Source: Actinoplanes derwentensis (GTDB taxonomy: Bacteria; Actinomycetota; Actinomycetes; Mycobacteriales; Micromonosporaceae). Taken from it: a stretch of 64,000 nt of DNA. Of this stretch, positions 35,163 through 44,438 are shown one piece after another. A program made the translations under genes and the position numbers. The notes below the pieces were generated by a model. It made no database searches. It saw only the letters and a list, made by a program, of their open reading frames with translations, and was not told where the DNA came from. Numbering within the stretch: position 1 is the first letter of the stretch; every line of letters starts with the position of its first letter. The stretch spans positions 6,186,001-6,250,000 of the forward strand of contig NZ_LT629758.1 of NCBI RefSeq assembly GCF_900104725.1, given 5' to 3'.

Positions 35163-35212
35163 AACCCGGCCCGGCAGTTAACTTTCTTTACAAGTAACTG
35201 CCGGGCCGGGTT
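35163..35212 (-). terminator. Rho-independent terminator of rne
   Basis: AACCCGGCCCGGCAGTTA and TAACTGCCGGGCCGGGTT are exact reverse complements, 18 bp each. On the minus strand the stem is followed by TTTTCC. It lies 9 bp after the rne stop. Confidence 0.92.
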
Positions 35213-35220
35213 CATACAGC

Positions 35221-38200
35221 TCAGGGCCGGGTACGCCGCCTCGCGCCGCCCCGCCTCGACCGGCGGCGGGTGCCCGTACCGGCGCCCACCACGTCGTCGT
35301 CCTCGTCCTCTTCGTCGTCGTCGGCCGCGTCCGGGTCGTCGGCGCTGACCAGGCGCATCGGCTCGGCCTCCACCCCGTTCACACCGTTCGCCGGGGCCGG
35401 CGCGTCGTACCGCGACAGGTCGTAGCCGCTCATGTCGTATTCCTCGTCGACCGAGGTGGTCAGCGCCGGCTGCGTGCGCCGGACGATCCCCGAACCCGCG
35501 ACCGGAGCCACCGGGGCCTCAGTCACCGGCGCTTGGGCCACGGGAGCCTGGACGACCGGAGCCTGAACCACCGGAGCCTGAACCACCGGGGCCTGGATCA
35601 CCGGCGGAACCGCGGCGATCTCGGCGACCGGACCGGTCTCCTCCACCACCGTCGACTCGATCACCGTCGGCTCGGCGGCGACCTCGGCCACCTGCTCCGC
35701 CGGGACGTTGTCGGCACCGCCACGACGGCGCCGCGACCGCGACGACGACGGTTGCTGCTGCTGCGCCTGCGCCTGCTGCGGCGGGGTCTCGGTGCGCACC
35801 ACGGCGGCGACCACCTTCACCTGGGTGCCGACGCCGTTACCACCGCCACTGCCGTTGCTGCCGCCGCCGTTCTGCCGTTTCTCCGGCACCGGCTCCGGGT
35901 GGACGATCCAGCCTCGGCCCTTGCAGTGGTCGCAGTTCTCGCTGAACGCCTCCAGCAGGCCCGCGCCGATCCGCTTGCGGGTCATCTGGACCAGGCCGAG
36001 CGAAGTGATCTCGGTTACCTGGTGCTTGGTCCGGTCCCGGCCCAGGCACTCGGTGAGCCGCCGCAGCACCAGCTCGCGGTTACTCTCCAGCACCATGTCG
36101 ATGAAGTCGATCACCACGATGCCACCGAGGTCGCGCAGCCGCAGCTGGCGCACGATCTCCTCGGCCGCCTCCAGGTTGTTGCGGGTGACCGTCTCCTCCA
36201 GGTTGCCGCCCGCACCGGTGTACTTGCCGGTGTTGACGTCGACCACGGTCATCGCCTCGGTGCGGTCGATCACCAGGTGACCGCCGGACGGGAGGAAGAC
36301 CTTGCGGTCGAGGGCCTTGAGGATCTGCTCGTCGATCCGCCACTCGGCGAACGCGTCCGCGACCCCGGTGTGTCGGCGCAGCCGCTCCAGCAGGTCCGGG
36401 GAGACCGACTCCAGGTAGTTCGCGACCTCGGCGTACGCCTGCTCGCCCTGCACCACCAGGTCGCGGAAGTCTTCGTTGAAGAGGTCCCGGACGACCCGGA
36501 TGACCAGGTCGGGCTCCTCGGACAGCGCCCGCGGGCCGTTACCCTCGGCCGCTCGCGCCTGGATGTCCTCCCACTGCGCCTGCAGCCGCTTGACGTCGCG
36601 GGCCAGCTCGTCCTCGGTGGCGCCCTCGGCCGCGGTGCGCACGATCACACCGGCGCCATCCGGCACCATCTTCTTCAGGATGTCGCGGAGCCGCTTGCGC
36701 TCGTTGTCCGGCAGCTTGCGGCTGATCCCGGAGGCGTTGCCGTTCGGCACGTAGACCAGGTGCCGGCCGGAGAGCGCGATGTGGCTGGTCAGCCGGGCGC
36801 CCTTGTGACCGATCGGGTCCTTGGTGACCTGCACCAGCACCGAGTCACCGGAGCGCAGCGCCTGCTCGATCGAGCGGGCCCGGCCCTCGAGTCCGGTGGC
36901 GTCCCAGTTGACCTCACCGGCGTAGAGCACGGCGTTGCGGCCGCGGCCCACGTCAACGAACGCGGCCTCCATGCTCGGCAGCACGTTCTGCACCTTGCCG
37001 AGGTAGACGTTGCCGACCATGGTGCCGGATGTCACCCGGGACACGTAGTGCTCGACCAGGATGCCGTCCTCGAGGACCGCGATCTGGGTTCGGTCGGCCT
37101 TCTGCCGGACGACCATCACCCGGTCGACGGCCTCACGGCGGGCCAGGAACTCCGACTCGCTCAGGATCGGCGGGCGGGTCCGGCGCTGCTCACGGCCGTC
37201 CCGGCGGCGCTGGCGCTTGGCCTCGAGCCGGGTCGAACCGGAGACACCCTGCACCTCGTCGGAGGTACGCCGGGGCTCGCGCACCCGGACCACCGTGTGC
37301 ACGCCGTCCTCGATGCCGCCGGTCTCGCCGTCACCGCTGGAGCCCTTACGCCGACGCCGGCGCCGACGGCGGGTGACACCGTCGCCCTCGCCGTCCTCGG
37401 TCTCCTCGTCGTCGTCGCCCTCCTCGGCGGACGCCTCGGCGCCCTCCTCGGTGTCGCTCTCCTCGGAGTCGTCGTCGGCCTCGTCGGACGGGCCCTTGCC
37501 CCGGCCGCGGCCACGACGGCCCCGGCGACGGCGGCGACGGCCGGCGGCGCTGTCGTCGTCATCGTCGTTCTCGTCGCCTTCGCCGTCCTCGACGTCGTCG
37601 GCGCTCTCGTCTGTCTCCTCCAGAACCGGCTCGGCCTCGGTGACCGTGGCCTCCAACGGCTCCTCGGCCGCACCGCGGCGACGGCGCCGGCTGCGGCGGG
37701 GGCCCTCGGCCGGTTCCTCGGCGACCGGCGCCTCGGCGACGGCGGTGGTGCTGTTGTCCGTCTCGACGACCTCGGCGACCACCGGGGGCTCGGCGACGAC
37801 GGCCACCGGCACCTCGACGGCGGCCGGACGGCGCCGGCGGGACGGCGCCGGGGTGGGCTCGGTCTCGGTGGCCTCGGGGGGCATGAAGAGCACGGCGGGC
37901 GGCAGCGCGGCACGACGGGCCCGGGTGGGCCGGGCCGGCTGCTCCTCCACGAAGTCGCCGTCGAGCGGGATGACACCGGCGATCGGGGCGGCAGCGGCGC
38001 GGGCCGCGGAGGCGGCCTCCACGGCGGCTTCCTCGATGAGGGCGGCCTCGTCCTCCTCGGTGACCGGTTCCGGGGCCACGATGACCTCGGCCGGGACGTC
38101 AGCGGGGGTCGGGTCCTCAGCCGAGACGTCCAGCAGGGTGGGCTGCTCGGCCGCGGGTTCCACCTTCTTACGGCGGGCCCGGGTGGCCTTCTTCACCGGA

Positions 38201-38571
38201 GCCACCGGCGCGTCCGCGACCTCGGCGGCCGGACCAGCCGCTTCAGTCGTCTCGGCCGCATCAGTCACTTCGGCCGTCTCCGGAGCGACGACCGCCTCTT
38301 CCACGGGCTCGACCTTCTTGCGGCGAGCACGGGTGGCCTTCTTGACCGGCGCGACGGGAGTCTCGTCAGTGACGGAAGTCTCGGCATCGACAACCGCACC
38401 GACGGCGTCGGCGGCATCGGCCTCCGGCGGAGGCACTACCGCTTTACGACGCGGTGCCCGGGTCCGGCGGACCGGGGTGGTGCCGGTAGCGGCGTCCGCG
38501 GGCGGAGTCGAAACTCCGTCCCGCTCACCGCCCTGATCTCCCGAATTGGTTGGGGGCTCGTTATCGAGCAT
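35221..38571 (-). CDS. rne: Ribonuclease E/G family protein
   Basis: 1116 residues from ATG 38571, with GGAGAG upstream. The catalytic core (about residues 460-940) has an S1 domain (NVYLGKVQNVLPSMEAAFVDVG), the metal site with DVNTGKYTG and VIDFIDM, and the zinc-link motif CDHCKGRGW. It is flanked by long acidic and basic disordered arms. The N-terminal arm contains APVKKATRARRKKVEP twice exactly. The C-terminal arm contains QAPVV repeats and ends in an RRGGARRRTRP tail. RNase E/G processes rRNA and mRNA; such arms usually scaffold degradosome partners. It precedes rplU, the usual actinobacterial order. Confidence 0.95.
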   Translation of the reverse strand: MLDNEPPTNSGDQGGERDGVSTPPADAATGTTPVRRTRAPRRKAVVPPPEADAADAVGAVVDAETSVTDETPVAPVKKATRARRKKVEPVEEAVVAPETAEVTDAAETTEAAGPAAEVADAPVAPVKKATRARRKKVEPAAEQPTLLDVSAEDPTPADVPAEVIVAPEPVTEEDEAALIEEAAVEAASAARAAAAPIAGVIPLDGDFVEEQPARPTRARRAALPPAVLFMPPEATETEPTPAPSRRRRPAAVEVPVAVVAEPPVVAEVVETDNSTTAVAEAPVAEEPAEGPRRSRRRRRGAAEEPLEATVTEAEPVLEETDESADDVEDGEGDENDDDDDSAAGRRRRRRGRRGRGRGKGPSDEADDDSEESDTEEGAEASAEEGDDDEETEDGEGDGVTRRRRRRRRKGSSGDGETGGIEDGVHTVVRVREPRRTSDEVQGVSGSTRLEAKRQRRRDGREQRRTRPPILSESEFLARREAVDRVMVVRQKADRTQIAVLEDGILVEHYVSRVTSGTMVGNVYLGKVQNVLPSMEAAFVDVGRGRNAVLYAGEVNWDATGLEGRARSIEQALRSGDSVLVQVTKDPIGHKGARLTSHIALSGRHLVYVPNGNASGISRKLPDNERKRLRDILKKMVPDGAGVIVRTAAEGATEDELARDVKRLQAQWEDIQARAAEGNGPRALSEEPDLVIRVVRDLFNEDFRDLVVQGEQAYAEVANYLESVSPDLLERLRRHTGVADAFAEWRIDEQILKALDRKVFLPSGGHLVIDRTEAMTVVDVNTGKYTGAGGNLEETVTRNNLEAAEEIVRQLRLRDLGGIVVIDFIDMVLESNRELVLRRLTECLGRDRTKHQVTEITSLGLVQMTRKRIGAGLLEAFSENCDHCKGRGWIVHPEPVPEKRQNGGGSNGSGGGNGVGTQVKVVAAVVRTETPPQQAQAQQQQPSSSRSRRRRGGADNVPAEQVAEVAAEPTVIESTVVEETGPVAEIAAVPPVIQAPVVQAPVVQAPVVQAPVAQAPVTEAPVAPVAGSGIVRRTQPALTTSVDEEYDMSGYDLSRYDAPAPANGVNGVEAEPMRLVSADDPDAADDDEEDEDDDVVGAGTGTRRRSRRGGARRRTRP

Positions 38572-38802
38572 GGGGCGCTCTCCAGTTCTCGGCGACCCCG
38601 GGCGCGGGTAAGCGCTGCCACGCAGGGTCGCTGCAAAGTTTTTCGGGCCCGGCCGAAACTGGGCCGGGCTTGCGAAGTCTGCCAGTGAAACCTTCTTCAA
38701 CCTGACATTGGCCGAAGACCACCGGTCCGTTGTCCGGCGCCGGGTGTAACCGTCCCTGCCACGCTGAAAAAAGTTCAACGAACACCGACCGGAAATTACC
38801 GG

Positions 38803-39579
38803 TCAGTGCTCTCCGATCCCGACGTCCCCGCGATCCGCGTCCAACGGATCGACGATCTCCCCCTGCGCGGTGAGTGTGCCCTGGGCCAGCCGGGTCACCC
38901 GTGGGGGCACCGGCGGCTCCAGGCCGGCCACCACACGCAGACCGGAGAGGACGTCATCGGGCCGAACGGCGGGCGTTACCTGCCGTACGACAAGGTCGAT
39001 TATCGCACACGGTACCGCAACGGCCCCGGAAGGTAGGTCCGGCTCATCTGTCACCGCGCACCGGGACACCGCCGCCCGGGCGTCGAAACTGCGGCGGCCC
39101 TGCTTGGTCATGCGCTCCACCAGCACTTCCGGCGCCTCGAGGAACGCGGCGACCGCCTTCTCGGCGGCCACCGTCTCGATCCCCGGCAGTTCCAGGCGCC
39201 AGGACGAGGCGTCGATCCGCTCGGCGAGGCTGCCCGCACCGGCGATCACCGCGTCCAGCACGTCCAGCCCCGGGGAGAGCGCGGCGTCCAGCGCGACCCG
39301 CAGCTCCTGCGGGTCGACCGGGGCCTGCAGGCCGATCTCCAGGTACTCCGCCTCGCTGCCGACCCCGGTCGGAGCAGCACTGGCGTAGGAGATCTTCGGG
39401 TGCGGGGTGAAACCCTGCGAGAAGGCGATCGGTACGGCGGCACGGCGCAGCGCCCGTTCGAACGCGCGAGCGAAGTCACGGTGTGAGGTGAAACGCAGTG
39501 GGCCACGTTTCGCGTACCGGATCCGGATCCGCTGGACGACCGGGGCCTGGCCGCCGACGGGCTGGTTCTTCGGGGGAAT
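38803..39579 (-). CDS. TIGR03936 family (DUF2344) radical SAM-associated protein with ATT start
   Basis: 258 residues if started at ATT 39579, which has AGGAG exactly 7 nt upstream. The conserved N-terminus reads RIRIRYAKRGPLRFTSHRDF, then PIAFSQGFTPHPKISYASA, as in this family. No ATG, GTG or TTG occurs in frame between the upstream stop (39615) and GTG 39261, which would remove 106 conserved residues. The frame is unbroken. It lies 10 bp after the radical SAM gene and before rne, the usual arrangement. In some organisms the two domains are fused. The role is unknown, possibly tRNA or protein modification. Confidence 0.9.
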   Translation of the reverse strand: MPPKNQPVGGQAPVVQRIRIRYAKRGPLRFTSHRDFARAFERALRRAAVPIAFSQGFTPHPKISYASAAPTGVGSEAEYLEIGLQAPVDPQELRVALDAALSPGLDVLDAVIAGAGSLAERIDASSWRLELPGIETVAAEKAVAAFLEAPEVLVERMTKQGRRSFDARAAVSRCAVTDEPDLPSGAVAVPCAIIDLVVRQVTPAVRPDDVLSGLRVVAGLEPPVPPRVTRLAQGTLTAQGEIVDPLDADRGDVGIGEH

Positions 39580-39589
39580 CGTCGATCTC

Positions 39590-41533
39590 CTAAGCGGGAA
39601 CCCGCAGATTGGTCACGGGAGTCAGGGGAAGCAGCTTCTTGCCGGTGGGGCCGATCTGGATCTCGGTGTCCATCGACGGGCAGACGCCACAGTCGAAACA
39701 CGGGGTCCAGCGGCAGTCGTCCTGCTCGTACTCGCTCTTGGAGTCCTGCCAGTCCTGCCAGAGCCAGTCCTTGTCGAGGCCGGAGTCCAGGTGGTCCCAG
39801 GGCAGGACCTCCTGCTCCTCGCGCTCGCGGGTGGTGAACCAGTCCAGGTCCACCCCGAACGCGGGCAGCACCTCGGCGCTGGACTCGACCCAGCGGGCGT
39901 AGGAGAAGTGCTCGGACCAGCCGTCGAACCGGGCGCCGTTCTCCCAGGCCCGGCGGATGACGTGGCCGACCCGGCGGTCGCCGCGGGACAGCAGGCCTTC
40001 GATCAGTGAGGGCTCGCCGTCGTGGTAGCGGAAACCGATCGCCCGGCCGAGCGAGCGGTCGCTGTTGATCGCGTTCTTGAGCAGCTTGAGGCGGCCGTCG
40101 ATGACCTCCGGCCGGTCCATCGGCGCCCACTGGAACGGAGTGTGCGGTTTCGGCACGAAACCGCCGATCGACACGGTGCAGCGGATGTCCTTGGTGCCCG
40201 CCGCCTCGCGACCGGCCCGGATCACCTCGTGCGCCATGTCGGCGATCTCCAGGACGTCCTCGTCGGTCTCGCTGGGCAGGCCACACATGAAGTACAACTT
40301 CACCTGCCGCCAACCGTTCGAGTACGCCGTGACGACGGTCCTGATCAGGTCCTCCTTGGTCACCATCTTGTTGATGACCTTGCGGATCCGTTCCGAGCCG
40401 CCCTCGGGGGCGAAGGTGAGACCGGTGCGCCGCCCGTTGCGCGACAGCTCCTGCGCCAGGTCGATGTTGAACGCGTCGACCCGGGTGGACGGCAGCGACA
40501 GCGACACGTTGGTGTCGGCGTACTGCTCGGCCAGGCCGGAGCACATGTCACCGATCTCGGAGTGGTCGGCGCTGGAGAGCGAGAGCAGCCCGACCTCGCT
40601 GTAACCGGAGAACTCCAGGCCCTCTTTGATCATCTGGCCGACCGTGGTGATCGACCGCTCCCGCACCGGGCGGGTGATCATGCCAGCCTGGCAGAACCGG
40701 CAGCCCCGGGTGCAGCCGCGGAAGATCTCCACGGCATAGCGCTCGTGCACCGTCTCCGCCAGCGGGACCAGGGGCTTCTTCGGGTACGGCCACGCGTCCA
40801 GGTCCATCGTGGTGCGCTTGGAGACCCGGAACGGCACGTCCGGCCGGTTCGGCACGACACGCTGGATCCGGCCGTCGGGCAGGTAGTCCACGTCGTAGAA
40901 CCGGGGCACGTAGATGCTCTCGGTCCGGGCCAGGCGCAGCAGGATCTCGTCGCGCCCGCCGGGACGGCCCTCGGCCTTCCACTCCCGGATGATCCCGGTG
41001 ATCTCCAGGACCGCCTCCTCGCCGTCACCGAGCACGGCGGCGTCGATGAAGTCGGCGATCGGCTCCGGGTTGAAGCTGGCGTGCCCGCCGGCCAGCACGA
41101 TCGGGTGTGTCTCGTCCCGGTCGGCGCTGTCCAGCGGGATACCGGCCAGGTCCAGAGCGCTGAGCATGTTCGTGTAACCCAGCTCGGTGGCGAACGAGAT
41201 CCCGAACACGTCGAACGCCTTCACCGGCCGGTGCGCGTCGACGGTGAACTGCGGGACACCGTTCGCCTTCATCAGCGCCTCGAGGTCCGGCCAGACCGAA
41301 TAGGTCCGCTCGGCGAGCACGCCCTCCTGCTCGTTGAGCACCTCGTAGAGGATCTGGACGCCCTGGTTGGGCAGGCCTACCTCATAGGCGTCCGGGTACA
41401 TCAGCGCCCACCGGACGGTGGTGTCGTCCCAGTCCTTGACGACGGCACCCAGCTCACCGCCCACATACTGGATCGGTTTGCTGACCAGAGGGAGGAGCTG
41501 CTCGAGCTGCGGGAAGACGGAACTCACGCTCAT
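39590..41533 (-). CDS. TIGR03960 family B12-binding radical SAM protein
   Basis: 647 residues. The N-terminal half holds a B12-binding-like domain (WALMYPDAYEVGLPNQGVQILYEVLN). The radical SAM motif CTRGCRFCQAG follows EIFRG, with further conserved parts SLPSTRVDAF and LTFAPEGGSERIRKVINK. The C-terminus has a cysteine cluster (PCFDCGVCPSMDTEIQIGPTG). The family is always next to or fused with DUF2344 and is upstream of rne and rplU. The substrate is unknown. Confidence 0.93.
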   Translation of the reverse strand: MSVSSVFPQLEQLLPLVSKPIQYVGGELGAVVKDWDDTTVRWALMYPDAYEVGLPNQGVQILYEVLNEQEGVLAERTYSVWPDLEALMKANGVPQFTVDAHRPVKAFDVFGISFATELGYTNMLSALDLAGIPLDSADRDETHPIVLAGGHASFNPEPIADFIDAAVLGDGEEAVLEITGIIREWKAEGRPGGRDEILLRLARTESIYVPRFYDVDYLPDGRIQRVVPNRPDVPFRVSKRTTMDLDAWPYPKKPLVPLAETVHERYAVEIFRGCTRGCRFCQAGMITRPVRERSITTVGQMIKEGLEFSGYSEVGLLSLSSADHSEIGDMCSGLAEQYADTNVSLSLPSTRVDAFNIDLAQELSRNGRRTGLTFAPEGGSERIRKVINKMVTKEDLIRTVVTAYSNGWRQVKLYFMCGLPSETDEDVLEIADMAHEVIRAGREAAGTKDIRCTVSIGGFVPKPHTPFQWAPMDRPEVIDGRLKLLKNAINSDRSLGRAIGFRYHDGEPSLIEGLLSRGDRRVGHVIRRAWENGARFDGWSEHFSYARWVESSAEVLPAFGVDLDWFTTREREEQEVLPWDHLDSGLDKDWLWQDWQDSKSEYEQDDCRWTPCFDCGVCPSMDTEIQIGPTGKKLLPLTPVTNLRVPA

Positions 41534-41564
41534 GGGAGCCCAGCGTACGCGAGGCCGGTAGAGG

Positions 41565-41915
41565 CTAACGGCCCAGTTCCGCCGCCGCCTTGTCCAGGTC
41601 CGTCGTCAGCAGGTCGGCACGGAACGCGCAGAGCTGCAGGGTCATCCGGGCCGGGCCTCGTTCGCCGACGACCAGGCGGATCGGTTTCCCCCGGTCGTCC
41701 AGGTCACCGACGATGAAGTCCAGCAGCCGCACGCCGGCGCTGTCCAGGAACGAGACCGCGGTCAAGTCGATCACCACCGCGTCGGCGGTGGTCGTGCGCG
41801 CCACGATGGCCCGCCCGATGTCGTTGGCGTTGGCCAGGTCGATCTCACCCTTCAGATGGACGAGTTCGGCCACCCCCCGCCGGGAGAAGCTAACCCACTG
41901 CTCAGTCATGGTCAT
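41565..41915 (-). CDS. STAS domain anti-sigma factor antagonist (RsbV-like)
   Basis: 116 residues. The STAS fold is visible with HLKGEIDLANA, then VVIDLTAVSFLDSAGVRLL; the phosphorylatable serine is Ser59 in the FLDSAG motif. RsbV-type proteins, when unphosphorylated, bind an RsbW-type anti-sigma kinase and release a sigma factor. Its start overlaps the end of the phosphatase gene by 14 bp, so the two are coupled. No sigma factor gene lies nearby. Confidence 0.92.
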   Translation of the reverse strand: MTMTEQWVSFSRRGVAELVHLKGEIDLANANDIGRAIVARTTTADAVVIDLTAVSFLDSAGVRLLDFIVGDLDDRGKPIRLVVGERGPARMTLQLCAFRADLLTTDLDKAAAELGR

Positions 41916-44409
41916 CTCCCCGATGCCGACGCATCGTCACCCTCGTCCCTTCGGCGCCCCGTTCGAAGGCCACCTCGTCCATCGACTCGTAGATCAGTTG
42001 CAGACCCCGGCCGCGGGCGAAGTCGGTGCCCGGCCCGCGCCACCCGCCCCGGTCGGTCACCCGGATCTCCACGGTCTCCGGGCTGATCGTGGCGGCCACG
42101 TCGACCACCCCGAACGGGTCGTCGGAGTAGCCGTGCTCGATCGAGTTGGCCACCGCCTCGGAGCAGGCCAGTAGAACCGCGTTCAGGCAGTCGGTCTCCA
42201 CCCCGTGCCCGGCCAGCCAGCCGCGCATGTCGGCCCGCAGCAGGGCGATCTGCAGCGGGTCGGCGCCGATCGAGCGTTCCAGCCGCTCCTCGCTGCCGAG
42301 CGTCAGGCAGAGCATGCACACGTCGTCACCGTGGTCCTTGCCGACCAGGGTGTCGGCGAGACCCGCGGTCAGGCCCTTGAGCGGTGCGTCGCGCAACCGG
42401 GCGTACTCCCGGGCCAGGATCTCGAAACCACGGTCGATGGTGCGGTCCCGGCGCTCGATCAGGCCGTCGGTGTAGAGCAGCAGGCGGCTGCCGGCGGCCA
42501 GGCGCATCCGGTGTTCGACCCGGCGGCGGTCGCCGGCCCGGGAACCGATCGGCGCTGACCGAGCCTGCAGCAGGTACTGCGGGGAGCCGGCCGGCTCGTG
42601 CAGCAACGGCGGCAGATGACCGGCGCAGGCGTACGCCACCTCACTGCTGAGCAGATCGACCTCGACGTAGACCACGGTGGCCATCCGGGCCGAGTCGACC
42701 CGCTCACAGAACCGGTCCAGCCCCTCCAGGAGCCGGGCCGGCCCGTTCTCGGCCGACGCCAGCGCCCGGATCGCGCTGCGCAGCTGACCCATCGTGGTGG
42801 CCGCCTCGATACCGCGCCCGACCACGTCGCCGACCACCACGGCCAGCTTGTTCGCGGTGATCAGGAAGGCGTCGTACCAGTCGCCGCCGACCTCCATGTC
42901 CAGCGCGGCGGCCTGATAGTGGGTCTCCACCGCGAACCGCGGGTCGGAGCCCGGCACCGAGTCGGCGAGCAGGCTGCGCTGCAGGGTCCGGGCGATGGCC
43001 CGTTCCTGCTCGTAGAGCCGGGCGTTCTCCAGGGCCAGGGCGGCCCGGTCGGCCAGGTCGATCAGGAAGTTCCGTTCGGCCTCGGCGCCGCGGCGGTCCG
43101 GGGCCATCCGCACGGCCAGGGTGCCGAGCACGTTGCCACGGACGGTGAGCGGCAGGACCGTGCAACCGAGTCCGTCACCGTCGGTCGCGAAGACCGGGGC
43201 CGCCGACTTGATCGCCTCGGCCGTCCGGACGTCCAGTCGCGCCTGGTCGGGGGCCGGGCTGCCGTGGTACTCGACCAGTCCGGCCGGGCCCACCTGGAGC
43301 CGCACCAGAGCCCAGTCGGCGATCTCCGCGACCATCCGCTCGACCAGCCGGCGGGCTCGTTGCAGCAGCCGGTGCTCGACCTCCATCGACCGCATGGTCC
43401 GGGCCATGAACGAGGCCCGTTCCTCACGCCGCCGGACGTCGTCGTAGAGCCGGGCCCGGTCCAGCGCCTGCCCGGCCTGCTGCCCGAGCAACCGGATCAC
43501 CCGCAGTTCACCGTCGGTGAGGGTGCGTTCCTCGCGGAAACTGAACGCGAGCACCCCCAGCACCGTCAGACCGCCCTCGCCGTCGGCCGGCCCGGTGGTC
43601 AGCGGCAGCAGCACCACACTCTTGCGCTCCGAGCGCCGCATCGACTCGGCCAGGTCCGGGAAGTGCTCCTCGGCGTCGGCCACGGTGCCGACCACATGCA
43701 GGTCACCGCGCCGGGTCACCTCGGCCACCGCCCGGGTCGACGAGCACGGCATGTCGTCCCAGTTGCCGGTGGTCGGGTCGGTCGAGGCGACCGCGATCAG
43801 CTGGTCCCGCTCGGTGTCGACCAGGTAGATGCTGGTGCTGGCGGCTTGGAAGGCCGGTTCCGGGGCGCGCACCACCGCCTCGGCGACCTCGGCCACGGTC
43901 GGTGCCGCCGCCAGGTCGGCCACGATCTGCTGCAGCACCCGGACCCGCTGTTCGGACGCTTCGGCCGCCCGCCGGGCGTGCAGCAGCTCCTTCTCGTAGC
44001 TGCGCCGCTCGGTCGCGTCGAAGACCATGGTGCGGATGATCCGGGGTGAGCCGGTCGGCCCGCGTTCCAGCACCGAGTTGACCAGGGTGGGCAACCGGCG
44101 CCGGTCCGGGCGGACCACCTCCAGCGCTATCTCGTGGACCTCGCCCTGCATCGCCAGCAACGGCGCGTAGTGCGTCTCGTGGTAGATCTGGTCACCCGGA
44201 GTCAGCAGGTCGCGGAACCGTTTGTGACCGATCAGGTCGGCCCGGGCATAGCCGGTCCAGGCCAGGAACGTCTCGTTGACCCGGACGATGGTGCCGTCCG
44301 GGAGCGTGGTCAGGTACCCGCACGGCGCATGCTCGTACAGGTCCTCGGGATCGTCGTCCCAGGGAAGTCGCAACTCTTGTGTCACGTCCGGCACGCCAGA
44401 TTCACTCAC
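41902..44409 (-). CDS. PAS-GAF-PP2C (SpoIIE) phosphatase with C-terminal RsbW-like ATPase domain
   Basis: 835 residues from GTG 44409, with GGAG upstream. Order of domains: PAS (about 24-135, HAPCGYLTTLPDGTIVRVNETF), coiled linker, two GAF domains (about 160-480, the second after a 60-residue helix), SpoIIE/PP2C phosphatase (about 490-710, with GGDWYDAF and KLAVVVGDVVGRGIEAA) and a HATPase_c domain (about 725-835, N box LACSEAVANSIEHGY, G1 VTDRGGWRGPG). The first half matches the RsbP/RsbU plan. The last domain would let the protein both phosphorylate and dephosphorylate its STAS partner. Confidence 0.93.
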   Translation of the reverse strand: MSESGVPDVTQELRLPWDDDPEDLYEHAPCGYLTTLPDGTIVRVNETFLAWTGYARADLIGHKRFRDLLTPGDQIYHETHYAPLLAMQGEVHEIALEVVRPDRRRLPTLVNSVLERGPTGSPRIIRTMVFDATERRSYEKELLHARRAAEASEQRVRVLQQIVADLAAAPTVAEVAEAVVRAPEPAFQAASTSIYLVDTERDQLIAVASTDPTTGNWDDMPCSSTRAVAEVTRRGDLHVVGTVADAEEHFPDLAESMRRSERKSVVLLPLTTGPADGEGGLTVLGVLAFSFREERTLTDGELRVIRLLGQQAGQALDRARLYDDVRRREERASFMARTMRSMEVEHRLLQRARRLVERMVAEIADWALVRLQVGPAGLVEYHGSPAPDQARLDVRTAEAIKSAAPVFATDGDGLGCTVLPLTVRGNVLGTLAVRMAPDRRGAEAERNFLIDLADRAALALENARLYEQERAIARTLQRSLLADSVPGSDPRFAVETHYQAAALDMEVGGDWYDAFLITANKLAVVVGDVVGRGIEAATTMGQLRSAIRALASAENGPARLLEGLDRFCERVDSARMATVVYVEVDLLSSEVAYACAGHLPPLLHEPAGSPQYLLQARSAPIGSRAGDRRRVEHRMRLAAGSRLLLYTDGLIERRDRTIDRGFEILAREYARLRDAPLKGLTAGLADTLVGKDHGDDVCMLCLTLGSEERLERSIGADPLQIALLRADMRGWLAGHGVETDCLNAVLLACSEAVANSIEHGYSDDPFGVVDVAATISPETVEIRVTDRGGWRGPGTDFARGRGLQLIYESMDEVAFERGAEGTRVTMRRHRGDDHD

Positions 44410-44438
44410 ACCAATGCTCCGCCGATCATGCCCGCCGT

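Noticed and set aside
35533..38688. 1051-codon open frame on the plus strand opposite rne
   Set aside because: It is an antisense shadow caused by high GC. Its product is low-complexity with no domain, while the opposite strand encodes a clear RNase E/G.
38803..39261. Short form of the DUF2344 gene from GTG 39261
   Set aside because: It would delete 106 conserved N-terminal residues that are in frame and unbroken, and GTG 39261 has no ribosome binding site.
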